A stretch of DNA of 7,968 nt from NCBI GenBank assembly GCA_018713425.1, contig DVOT01000184.1:1-7968 (forward strand). Reading direction: 5' to 3'. The notes under the pieces are model-generated. The model was not told the DNA's origin and made no database searches. It was given only the letters and a program-made list of their open reading frames with translations. Position 1 is the stretch's first letter, and each line of letters begins with the position of its first letter. The stretch is from Alectryocaccomicrobium faecavium. GTDB lineage: Bacteria > Bacillota > Clostridia > Christensenellales > Aristaeellaceae. Both the position numbers and the translations under genes were made by a program. Of the stretch, positions 1 through 5,593 are shown piece by piece.

Positions 1-323
1 CTGGGGAAATTGGCCCGTACCTGGCGGAGATTGTCCGTATTGTGGTTGTAAAAGCAGAAGATGCGGCCGCTAGGCGCTTTAAGCAGCACCGCATAGGAGG
101 CTTCCGGGCCATTGGCGGGTTCCACATCCACCGGATCGATCCAGGTTTTGCCTTGATCCAGCGAACGCATAGTGACAACGTGTTGGCCCGATTCCCCTTC
201 GTCTCCTCTGCCCGTGGTGACTGCCACGATCCATGCTCCATCTTCTGCCTGTACGATATAGGGCTGGTCGCAATAATTTTCCGTGGGGATTTCCCACCCA
301 TTTTGAATGTTCCTCCAGTCCAC
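1..323 (-). CDS. BNR/Asp-box sialidase-like protein (partial; 3' end beyond the window)
   Basis: Only the first 107 codons are present, and the frame stays open to the window edge. The start is a GTG at 323, chosen because GGAGGAGG lies 8 bases upstream (332-339) and the frame from it gives coherent protein. Residues 54-61 read SLDQGKTW, an exact Asp-box (SxDxGxTW), the signature of the BNR repeats of sialidase-type six-bladed beta-propellers. Before it come a DQPYIV segment (residues 19-24), a DGAW turn (28-31) and GQHVV (46-50), which I recall from sialidase-like proteins of this class. No signal peptide is visible, so a cytoplasmic location is likely. It follows the FAD oxidoreductase by 26 bases and is surely cotranscribed with it. 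Such proteins may cleave sialic acid or another acidic sugar, but many relatives have no known activity and the catalytic region is not in view. The family call is firm; the substrate is unknown. Confidence 0.8.
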   Translation of the reverse strand, partial: MDWRNIQNGWEIPTENYCDQPYIVQAEDGAWIVAVTTGRGDEGESGQHVVTMRSLDQGKTWIDPVDVEPANGPEASYAVLLKAPSGRIFCFYNHNTDNLRQVRANFP

Positions 324-331
324 GCTTTCTG

Positions 332-339
332 CCTCCTCC
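332..339 (-). promoter_or_regulatory. Ribosome binding site fixing the GTG start at 323
   Basis: On the minus strand this reads GGAGGAGG, with 8 bases before the GTG. The site is the reason for starting the sialidase-like gene at 323, since no in-frame ATG lies nearby. Confidence 0.75.
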
Positions 340-349
340 GATTTTTTCT

Positions 350-1780
350 TCACAGAATCGCGCCCGCGCGTTTCAGCCGTTCCTGGAGCGCAGCGACATC
401 GATCGCTGCGGGAGAAATGCCCGCCGCCGCGGACATTGCTGCTGCGAGGCCCGCCGCTTCGCCCGTCGCCATGCACTGCACCGTCGTGCGCAAAGAGCCG
501 CCGGCCATGCGCGTAGCCGAAACGCAGCGGCCTGCAACCAGCAGGTTTTCCACCGTTTCTGGCACCAGAATGCGATAAGGAATGTGGAACCGCCAATGGT
601 TCATGGGCATATGCTCCACCTCTGGGGGCAGCGGATGCACATCCACCGGATGGCCGCCACAGGCGATGGAATCGACAAAATCACGCCCGGCGACCACATC
701 CAAACCCGTCATTACATATTTGCCTACAATATGCCGCGTTTCCCGCACGCCCACGTCGGGCACAAACATCACGCGCGCATTTTCAAAGCCGGGATAGTCT
801 TTGAGCACTGACATGAGCTTTTGCACGCCGCGCTGCAGCGCTTCCTGGCCCCGGCTGATGGATTTTCCATCCAATCCGTCGCCTTCATAGCCGCAATACG
901 GCCCGAGGAGCACCGCTTCATCGCGTGCCGGCATATTGTACACCTGCAAAAGCCCCGTTTTTCCTTCAGGCAGATCCACAACCACGCGCATCACGCTCAT
1001 TTCCCCGTTTTCGTGGCTCTGCCGCGCATTCTCCAGAGTCATCACGCCAAATTCGTGCTGCCAGAATCGCTCAGGGTGCGCTTCCAAATAGTCGTATAGG
1101 CGCGAGTAGTCCACGCCGCGCACGCGGAACATGGTGCCGAACGCCATCATCTGCCCCAGAACATTTCCGCATCCTTCCTGCAAATCCGTTTCGGAAACGC
1201 CTTTGTGGAACGCTACGCCTGCCAACGCTGCCACATCGGCATCGCCCGTGGCATCGATAACGCAATCCGCCAGGAATTCCACAAACCCTTCCTTGTTGTG
1301 CGCAACTACGCCCCGAATGGTGTTTCCTTCCATTCGCGCCAGGCACACGCTTGTATCGTATAGCACCTCCACGCCCGCTTCCTGCAGCATATCCATCAGT
1401 GTCCACTGCGCGCAATAGCGGTCTGTGAACACATAGCTGCCCGCATCACCGCGGGTGCCAAGCGCGCCGCCCTGGCGCATCATGCGCATAACATATTCAT
1501 GCGGAATGCCGCCCGCCACTTGCACGCTGCGCGGATTTGTGCCCAGCACATCCAGCACTTCCGCCTTGTAGACCTGAGCGTCCCGGCAATGCTCAGAAAA
1601 TTTGGTGATCCCCGCGTCGCCCAAGGTCAGCATTCCGCCCACGGTGAACGTGCGCTCAAGCAAGAGCGTCTTGCTTCCGGCGCGCGCCGCGGCAATGGCC
1701 GCCGCAACGCCAGCTGTGCCACCGCCACACACGATCACATCGTATTTGCCACCAGCTTTTGCCACAATGTTATATTCCAC
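350..1780 (-). CDS. FAD-dependent oxidoreductase (FAD_oxidored / PF12831-type)
   Basis: A 476-residue flavoprotein. An N-terminal Rossmann segment at residues 13-43 carries the dinucleotide-binding GxGxxG (GGGTAG, 19-24) and ends in an acidic residue (E42) expected to bind the FAD ribose. VIDATGDADVA (174-184) matches the second FAD-contacting segment of glutathione reductase-fold enzymes, and the C-terminal stretch at 411-447 (ENLLVAGRCVSA, then GEAAG) is the usual closing FAD motif. GVRETRHIVG (344-353) is typical of the FAD_oxidored family. No signal peptide or membrane segment is visible, so it should be cytoplasmic. The start is GTG, with AGGAGG 8 bases upstream; this site overlaps the stop of the preceding permease gene, and the gap is only 12 bases. 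Members often sit beside sugar transporters and glycoside-acting enzymes, but their substrates are mostly unknown. Oxidation of a sugar or glycan-derived intermediate is inference from context. Confidence 0.9.
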   Translation of the reverse strand: MEYNIVAKAGGKYDVIVCGGGTAGVAAAIAAARAGSKTLLLERTFTVGGMLTLGDAGITKFSEHCRDAQVYKAEVLDVLGTNPRSVQVAGGIPHEYVMRMMRQGGALGTRGDAGSYVFTDRYCAQWTLMDMLQEAGVEVLYDTSVCLARMEGNTIRGVVAHNKEGFVEFLADCVIDATGDADVAALAGVAFHKGVSETDLQEGCGNVLGQMMAFGTMFRVRGVDYSRLYDYLEAHPERFWQHEFGVMTLENARQSHENGEMSVMRVVVDLPEGKTGLLQVYNMPARDEAVLLGPYCGYEGDGLDGKSISRGQEALQRGVQKLMSVLKDYPGFENARVMFVPDVGVRETRHIVGKYVMTGLDVVAGRDFVDSIACGGHPVDVHPLPPEVEHMPMNHWRFHIPYRILVPETVENLLVAGRCVSATRMAGGSLRTTVQCMATGEAAGLAAAMSAAAGISPAAIDVAALQERLKRAGAIL

Positions 1781-1788
1781 AATACATG

Positions 1789-1794
1789 CCTCCT
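1789..1794 (-). promoter_or_regulatory. Ribosome binding site overlapping the upstream stop codon
   Basis: AGGAGG on the minus strand, sharing bases with the TAG stop (1793-1795) of the second permease gene and lying 8 bases before the GTG start at 1780. Ribosomes finishing the permease would land on this site, which suggests translational coupling. Confidence 0.7.
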
Positions 1795-2701
1795 ATCCTT
1801 TAATGGAACCGATCATAACGCCCTTCACAAACGATTTTTGCACAAATGGGTACGCCACCAGCAGAGGTATGCTGGATACGATGATGGAGCAATACTTGAT
1901 CACTTCTGCCACGCGCATTTGGCGCGCTTTTTCCGCTTCGCTGCCCGCGGCCTCGAACACGCTGGAAGAAGTGGTCGCGTTGAGGATTTCCCGCAAAATC
2001 AATTGAAGCGGATATTTGCTTCTATCCGTAAGATAGATCATGGCGCTGAAATAGGAATTCCAGTGCCCTGCGCCATAATACAGCGCGTTTACGCCAATGA
2101 TGGCGCCCGATAGCGGCAAAACAACGGAGATGAGGTAGCGGGTTTCCCGGCACCCATCCATGATGGCCGCTTCGTGCAATTCTTCTGGCAAGGTACTGAT
2201 CAAATAGGTGCGCGTGATGATCAGGTTATATACCGATACCGCTCCATTGAGCAGAAGCACCCAGCGCGTGTCCAGCAGGCCTAAGTTTTTCACCAGCAAA
2301 TAGGAGGGAATCATACCGCCTCCGAAAAACATGGTGAACATAAAGAGTTTTAAAATTGCGCCGCGCAGCATCATCTCTCTGCGCGAAAGCGCATAGGCCG
2401 CCATCATGGTTAGGGTAATGTTGATCAGCACGCCCACTACCGTGTAAAATACGGAATTGAGGTAGCCTACCCACAGTTCTCTATACTGGAAGATTTCTTC
2501 ATATCCTTCCATCGTGATTTGGGCGGGATAAAAGAGCACTTCGCCATTGTACACCGCGTTTGGGTCGCTGATGGAGGCGATGACCACAAAATACAATGGA
2601 TAAACGTACACCACCAGCAGCACGCCCAAAATGGCGTATACAACCGTGCGAAATACGCGGTCTGCGCGCGTTTCTTGAACTGCCATGCTTTTTGCTTTCA
2701 T
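1793..2701 (-). CDS. Carbohydrate ABC transporter permease, LplC/YtcP-type (second pair)
   Basis: A 302-residue inner-membrane permease of the MalG-like branch. The start is placed at the ATG at 2701 (MKAKSM), not at an in-frame ATG at 2734, because AGGAGG ends 6 bases before it and the longer form would overlap the previous gene. A conserved charged lead (ETRADRVFR) precedes the first membrane helix near residues 18-42. The EAA-loop signature EAAIMDG at about 177-183 followed by LPLSG is the site that contacts the ATPase. GHWNSYFSAMIYL (about 212-224) and the C-terminal VMIGSIKG are hallmarks of the LplC/YtcP family. It pairs with the permease immediately upstream, separated by 10 bases. The other pair's counterpart (5588-6481) keeps the same motifs but differs widely elsewhere, so this is not a recent copy. 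The sugar imported is unknown. Confidence 0.93.
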   Translation of the reverse strand: MKAKSMAVQETRADRVFRTVVYAILGVLLVVYVYPLYFVVIASISDPNAVYNGEVLFYPAQITMEGYEEIFQYRELWVGYLNSVFYTVVGVLINITLTMMAAYALSRREMMLRGAILKLFMFTMFFGGGMIPSYLLVKNLGLLDTRWVLLLNGAVSVYNLIITRTYLISTLPEELHEAAIMDGCRETRYLISVVLPLSGAIIGVNALYYGAGHWNSYFSAMIYLTDRSKYPLQLILREILNATTSSSVFEAAGSEAEKARQMRVAEVIKYCSIIVSSIPLLVAYPFVQKSFVKGVMIGSIKG

Positions 2702-2707
2702 ACCGCG

Positions 2708-2713
2708 CCTCCT
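2708..2713 (-). promoter_or_regulatory. Ribosome binding site overlapping the upstream stop codon
   Basis: AGGAGG on the minus strand, sharing bases with the TAG stop (2712-2714) of the LplB-type gene and lying 6 bases before the ATG at 2701. It decides the start of the LplC-type permease and again suggests coupled translation. Confidence 0.75.
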
Positions 2714-3635
2714 ACCACAAGCTGCTGGAACCAATTCTGCGGGAAATCCAGTTTACCGCAACCAGCAAAATCAAATTCACGACGGAATTGAACAGGCCAA
2801 CGGCGGTGGAATATCCGTAGTCATTGTTGAGCAAGCCCATTTTGTACACATAGGTGGAAATAATTTCCGAAGTGGGGGAGTTCAGCGAATTTTGCAAAAG
2901 CAGGATCTGTTCATGCCCCACCGACATCACACGACCACAATTCATAATCAGCAGCACAACCATGGTGGGCATGATGGAAGGAATTTCAATATGCCAAATG
3001 ATGTGCAGCTTGTTTGCGCCATCGATGCGCGCCGCTTCATACAAATCCATTTCCACAGATGCCAGCGCCGCTATATAGATAATGCTGTTCCAGCCCAAGT
3101 TCTTCCATACGTTGCTCAGCACATATATCCACGGGAACAACTGCGATTTCCCCATAAATTGCACGCTCGGCAACCCCATTAACTTGCGCATGCCATTGAA
3201 CATGCCGTTGGTGGAGAAAAACAGCGTGATCATTCCCGCCATGGCGACGGCGGAGATGAAGTACGGCGCGTAGCTCACCGTTTGCACCGTTTTTTTATAG
3301 CGCAGGTTCGTGACCTGATTGAGCATCAAAGCCAGCAGCACTGGTCCCGGAAAGCCAATAACGAGATTCATCAAGCTGATGCGCAGGGTGTTCCAAATGA
3401 TCCGCTTGCTCTGAAACGACTGAAAAAAACGCGCGAAATGCTCTAGGCCAATAAATTCACTCTGGGTGATGGAAAAGCCCGGATAATAATTGCGAAACGC
3501 GATTTGGATGCCGTATAGCGGGGCGTAATGAAATATCGCAAAATACACCACTGCCGGCAGCACCAGCAAATACAATTCCCAATGCCGCACGATATTTCTG
3601 CCCAGGCTTTGGATATAGGGAGCCCCCTTCTTCAA
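2712..3635 (-). CDS. Carbohydrate ABC transporter permease, LplB-type (second pair)
   Basis: A 307-residue permease of the MalF-like branch. The start is placed at a TTG at 3635 (protein M-KKGAPYIQSLG) because GGGAGGGG lies 6 bases upstream. An in-frame ATG 21 bases further up (3656) has no visible binding site, so a slightly longer protein is possible but less likely. The first helix is near residues 20-37 and leads into HYAPLYGIQIAFRNY, the family's N-terminal signature. EAARIDGANK at about 200-209 followed by IPSIMP is the ATPase-contacting EAA loop, and the C-terminal region has EIISTYVYKMG and YSTAVGLFNSVVN. It is the first gene after the hairpin-rich gap and heads a tightly packed unit of four genes. 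No binding-protein gene accompanies this pair within the window, and no ATPase gene is seen, so both must come from elsewhere or be shared. Confidence 0.92.
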   Translation of the reverse strand: MKKGAPYIQSLGRNIVRHWELYLLVLPAVVYFAIFHYAPLYGIQIAFRNYYPGFSITQSEFIGLEHFARFFQSFQSKRIIWNTLRISLMNLVIGFPGPVLLALMLNQVTNLRYKKTVQTVSYAPYFISAVAMAGMITLFFSTNGMFNGMRKLMGLPSVQFMGKSQLFPWIYVLSNVWKNLGWNSIIYIAALASVEMDLYEAARIDGANKLHIIWHIEIPSIMPTMVVLLIMNCGRVMSVGHEQILLLQNSLNSPTSEIISTYVYKMGLLNNDYGYSTAVGLFNSVVNLILLVAVNWISRRIGSSSLW

Positions 3636-3641
3636 TTCAAT

Positions 3642-3649
3642 CCCCTCCC
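3642..3649 (-). promoter_or_regulatory. Ribosome binding site fixing the TTG start at 3635
   Basis: GGGAGGGG on the minus strand, with a 6-base spacer to the TTG. It lies inside the longer reading frame that opens at 3656, and it favours the shorter form starting at TTG. Confidence 0.6.
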
Positions 3650-3658
3650 GACGCATGA

Positions 3659-3679
3659 GGGTAGGGCAAAGCTCTACCC
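3659..3679. repeat. Inverted repeat 1 of the gap
   Basis: Arms gggtagggc and gctctaccc around a 3-base loop aaa. Nine pairs, one of which is a G-T pair when read on the plus strand. Confidence 0.6.
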
Positions 3680-3693
3680 AGACTGTCAAAAAA
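3678..3693. repeat. Left copy of a 16-base direct repeat flanking the hairpin cluster
   Basis: Reads ccagactgtcaaaaaa and matches 3908-3923 (ccagcttgtcaaaaag) at 13 of 16 positions. The two copies lie near the outer limits of the hairpin cluster, which may mark the ends of an inserted element or reflect one recurring motif. Confidence 0.45.
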
Positions 3694-3701
3694 CCCAAGG
3701 G

Positions 3702-3735
3702 AGAGCGCGAGAGGGCGGAAGCCCTTTCGTGCTTT
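3702..3735. repeat. Inverted repeat 2, 15-pair stem with GGAA loop
   Basis: Arms 3702-3716 and 3721-3735 pair over 15 positions with three G-T pairs on the plus strand, closed by a GGAA loop, which fits the stable GNRA tetraloop class. On the minus strand the three wobble pairs become A-C mismatches and the loop becomes TTCC, so the fold is better in a plus-strand RNA. Confidence 0.65.
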
Positions 3736-3738
3736 AAT

Positions 3739-3767
3739 CGTCCCCGGCGGCGTGTACGGCGGGGACG
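3739..3767. repeat. Inverted repeat 3
   Basis: Perfect 8-base arms cgtccccg (3739-3746) and cggggacg (3760-3767) enclose 13 GC-rich bases. Confidence 0.6.
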
Positions 3768-3770
3768 GGG

Positions 3771-3813
3771 CGATTTTTGCGGCGGAAAATCCCATTTTCC
3801 AGAGCAAAAATCG
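3771..3813. repeat. Inverted repeat 4, 43-base two-tier hairpin
   Basis: Perfect outer stem of 10 pairs (cgatttttgc / gcaaaaatcg), a 3 by 3 internal loop, then a perfect inner stem of 7 pairs (ggaaaat / attttcc) with loop ccc. Its layout matches that of the next hairpin (3822-3864). Confidence 0.75.
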
Positions 3814-3821
3814 TTTCCCTG

Positions 3822-3864
3822 CAGTTTCCGCGCCCGGAAATCCGTAGGATTTCAGCGGAAACTG
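3822..3864. repeat. Inverted repeat 5, 43-base two-tier hairpin
   Basis: Perfect outer stem of 10 pairs (cagtttccgc / gcggaaactg), a 5 by 1 internal loop, and a perfect inner stem of 7 pairs (gaaatcc / ggatttc) with loop gta. It has the same total length and the same stem sizes as the hairpin at 3771-3813, although the arm sequences differ. Confidence 0.75.
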
Positions 3865-3883
3865 GCTGTGGGGGTGGCAGTGG

Positions 3884-3903
3884 CGGGGGAGCTTGCTCCC
3901 CCG
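3884..3903. repeat. Inverted repeat 6, GC-rich 20-base palindrome
   Basis: Perfect 9-base arms cgggggagc and gctcccccg with a 2-base centre tt. Confidence 0.7.
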
Positions 3904-3907
3904 TCCA

Positions 3908-3923
3908 CCAGCTTGTCAAAAAG
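3908..3923. repeat. Right copy of a 16-base direct repeat flanking the hairpin cluster
   Basis: Reads ccagcttgtcaaaaag, 13 of 16 identical to 3678-3693. It overlaps the left arm of the hairpin at 3910-3939. Confidence 0.45.
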
Positions 3924-3939
3924 ACCTTTTTGACAAGCT
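3910..3939 (-). terminator. Terminator-like perfect hairpin after the binding-protein gene
   Basis: A perfect 30-base inverted repeat: 14-base arms (agcttgtcaaaaag / ctttttgacaagct) with a 2-base centre. It begins 29 bases past the TAA of the binding-protein gene (3969-3971). A run of five T lies inside the stem and not after it, so a classical intrinsic terminator is not clear in either direction. A role in stabilising the 3' end of the transcript, or as a dispersed repeat, fits as well. Confidence 0.45.
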
Positions 3940-3968
3940 AAGGCGCGCCGCGCCAGGTTCCATTGTGT

Positions 3969-5516
3969 TTATTCCGCAGTTTTGCCGTTCCAGCGGTCGT
4001 AAGACGCCTGGTAGACTTCGAGCACATCGGCGATGCCCATATCCTCGATGGTCTGCACATAGGCATCCCAATCGGCGGCGATGTCCGCCACGCCGGTGAT
4101 GAACTGGCTGCGCATGGATTCCACATAGGTCTTGATCTCCAGGTAGTGCGCGTCGATCTCCGCCTGCTCCTCATCGGTGAACTTGAGGTACGAAGCCGGG
4201 AACACGCTCTCCTCCTGGTAGGGGATCAGGTTGTTCACAAAGCCGATCTGCCGCGCCTGCGCGTTGCCGGGCGTGGAGGTGACGGCGTGGGCCAGCGCGG
4301 TGGCGCGGCCGCAGTTGGTGTAGATCACGTGGTCGTACTGGTAATCGGTGGTGGTGCCTTCATAGCCCTCGGGCAGGATGAATTCATACTGGGTGTGATC
4401 CTCGTTCGAGAAGGCCCACATGCCGCCCTCGGGACCGTAGCAGCCCGCCTGGCCATACAGGCCGGTGCCTTCCACCACTTCCTCGGTGGCGTAGAGGATA
4501 TCGAACATCTTGCACAGTTCTTCTACGTATTCGCTGGCCGCGTTGATCACCAGGCCGCCGGTCTGGCACTTGGCGCAGCCGATCACCACACGCTCGTCGT
4601 CGTATTCGCTGGTGAGCGGGGCGAGCACGCCGATTTCGCACACGCCGCTTTCAAAATCCGCTTCCGTGAGCGAGTGGGCAATGCCGTCCATGAACACGCC
4701 CAGGCCTTCCTGCGCGAGGGAGAGGCTGGTGGTGCCGTCCAGCGTGAGGAATTCCTGATGCAGCAGGCCCTCGGCGTAGAGGCGGTTCATGTATTCCAGG
4801 AAATGCTTGTACTGGTCGCTGGTGCGGTTAAAGACCACGGCGCCACTGCCATCGTCCTCAAAATCGGGGTTGCGGCTGGGGCCGAAGGAGGCGTACATGA
4901 ACGGCTCGAAATACGACCCGGAATACACGTTGGCGATCAGCGGGGCCGCGCCGCCATTGTTCTCCTTGAGCGCCACGAGCACATCGTAGAATTCTTCGGT
5001 GGTGGTGGGCACCGCCAGGCCGAATTTGTCCAGCACGTCCTCGCGGTAGTACACGCGCGCGGTGGTGGTGGTGGCGGATTCCTCGATGTAGGGAAGCTGA
5101 TAGATCGCGCCGTTGGTTTCCGTCACGACCTTGCGGGCGTCCGGATATTCTTCAAAAGTTTTGGAGAGGTTGGGCATGATGTCCAGGTACTGCGTGTAGT
5201 CCACGAACATTTCGCCGAGCACGCCATAGTCGTTGATGTGTACCGCTTCCATGGTGTTGTGGAAGAAATCGGGCCATTCGCCCGCCGCCAGGTACACGGC
5301 GAAAGCGTCGCTTTCCACCGCCGTCCAGTCCACGTGGATGCCGGTAACTTCTTCCAGCGCCGTCCAGGTGAGGCGGGGTTCGCCCACGCCCTCCGCGTGG
5401 ATCACCACGCCGGTGACGGTGATGGGTTCTTCCACCAGCGGATAGGTTTCCGCCAGGGCCGCGCCCGCGGGCAGCAGTAGAGCCAGGGCCAGAAGCATTG
5501 CCAGGATTTTGCGCAT
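3969..5516 (-). CDS. Extracellular solute-binding protein of a carbohydrate ABC importer (LplA/LipO/YtcQ-type)
   Basis: A 515-residue secreted binding protein, close to the usual 500 or so for this family. Residues 1-22 form a signal peptide: MRK, a long Leu/Ala core, then ALA before E23, a signal peptidase I site. There is no lipobox cysteine, although Gram-positive binding proteins are normally lipid-anchored. The mature N-terminal part has VTGIHVDW and AAGEWPDFF, and YQLPYIEE (139-146) and YYREDVLDKFG (156-166) are typical ligand-lobe segments. The C-terminal stretch (about 446-510: FTDEEQAEID, FITGVADI, WDAYVQTI, then Q-A-S-YDRWN) is characteristic of LplA/YtcQ proteins. Six cysteines (293, 314, 317, 335, 359, 402) all lie in the second half. 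The ATG is preceded by AGGAGG at 8 bases. It is the third gene of the first transport unit, 71 bases after its permease. The ligand is probably an oligosaccharide or glycoside, not determinable here. Confidence 0.93.
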   Translation of the reverse strand: MRKILAMLLALALLLPAGAALAETYPLVEEPITVTGVVIHAEGVGEPRLTWTALEEVTGIHVDWTAVESDAFAVYLAAGEWPDFFHNTMEAVHINDYGVLGEMFVDYTQYLDIMPNLSKTFEEYPDARKVVTETNGAIYQLPYIEESATTTTARVYYREDVLDKFGLAVPTTTEEFYDVLVALKENNGGAAPLIANVYSGSYFEPFMYASFGPSRNPDFEDDGSGAVVFNRTSDQYKHFLEYMNRLYAEGLLHQEFLTLDGTTSLSLAQEGLGVFMDGIAHSLTEADFESGVCEIGVLAPLTSEYDDERVVIGCAKCQTGGLVINAASEYVEELCKMFDILYATEEVVEGTGLYGQAGCYGPEGGMWAFSNEDHTQYEFILPEGYEGTTTDYQYDHVIYTNCGRATALAHAVTSTPGNAQARQIGFVNNLIPYQEESVFPASYLKFTDEEQAEIDAHYLEIKTYVESMRSQFITGVADIAADWDAYVQTIEDMGIADVLEVYQASYDRWNGKTAE

Positions 5517-5535
5517 GTTGGGTTCCTCCTTTGAT

Positions 5536-5551
5536 TTTTATCGCGATAAAA
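5536..5551. promoter_or_regulatory. Perfect 16-base palindrome just upstream of the binding-protein RBS
   Basis: Reads ttttatcgcgataaaa, fully self-complementary with no spacer. It lies a few bases upstream of the AGGAGG of the binding-protein gene. It could be an operator for a dimeric regulator or a short RNA hairpin shielding a processed 5' end. Confidence 0.45.
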
Positions 5552-5576
5552 TTCGAAAAATATTGTTTTTCGAATT
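5550..5576. repeat. AT-rich stem-loop between permease and binding-protein genes
   Basis: Perfect 11-base arms (aattcgaaaaa / tttttcgaatt) with loop tattg. It abuts the palindrome at 5536-5551 within a 71-base gap. The stem is weak and T-rich on both strands. RNA processing or partial attenuation are possible roles. Confidence 0.55.
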
Positions 5577-5593
5577 ATCCCTTCGAATTATCC
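5569..5593. repeat. Tandem direct repeat at the end of the LplC-type gene
   Basis: ttcgaattatcc occurs at 5569-5580 and again at 5582-5593, one base apart. The second copy includes the TAA stop of the permease gene (5588-5590), so the gene's last codons have been duplicated into the gap. Confidence 0.65.

Larger units (their letters stand above)
3636..3968. other. Non-coding gap filled with stacked inverted repeats
   Basis: The 333 bases between the binding-protein stop and the second permease pair hold no credible gene. They contain seven consecutive inverted repeats (listed separately) that leave little sequence unpaired. No clear -35/-10 pair was found on the minus strand: a TTGACA is present at 3687-3692 but nothing resembling TATAAT follows at the right distance. 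The region could end, attenuate or stabilise the binding-protein transcript while letting some readthrough reach the downstream genes. It could equally be a collection of dispersed intergenic repeats. Confidence 0.75.

Noticed and set aside
2702..2734. An 11-residue upstream extension of the second LplC-type permease from an ATG at 2734
   Set aside because: It would overlap the previous gene and has no binding site of its own, whereas AGGAGG is correctly spaced before the ATG at 2701.
3687..3692. TTGACA on the minus strand as a -35 box for the second permease pair
   Set aside because: No TATAAT-like hexamer lies 16 to 18 bases downstream, and the same TTTTTGACA word recurs in the hairpin at 3910-3939, so it is more likely repeat sequence.
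3963..5480. A 505-codon open frame on the plus strand opposite the binding-protein gene
   Set aside because: It mirrors a well-supported gene with signal peptide and family motifs. Its translation is rich in His, Val and Arg without any recognisable domain, as expected from the antisense of a GC-biased gene.
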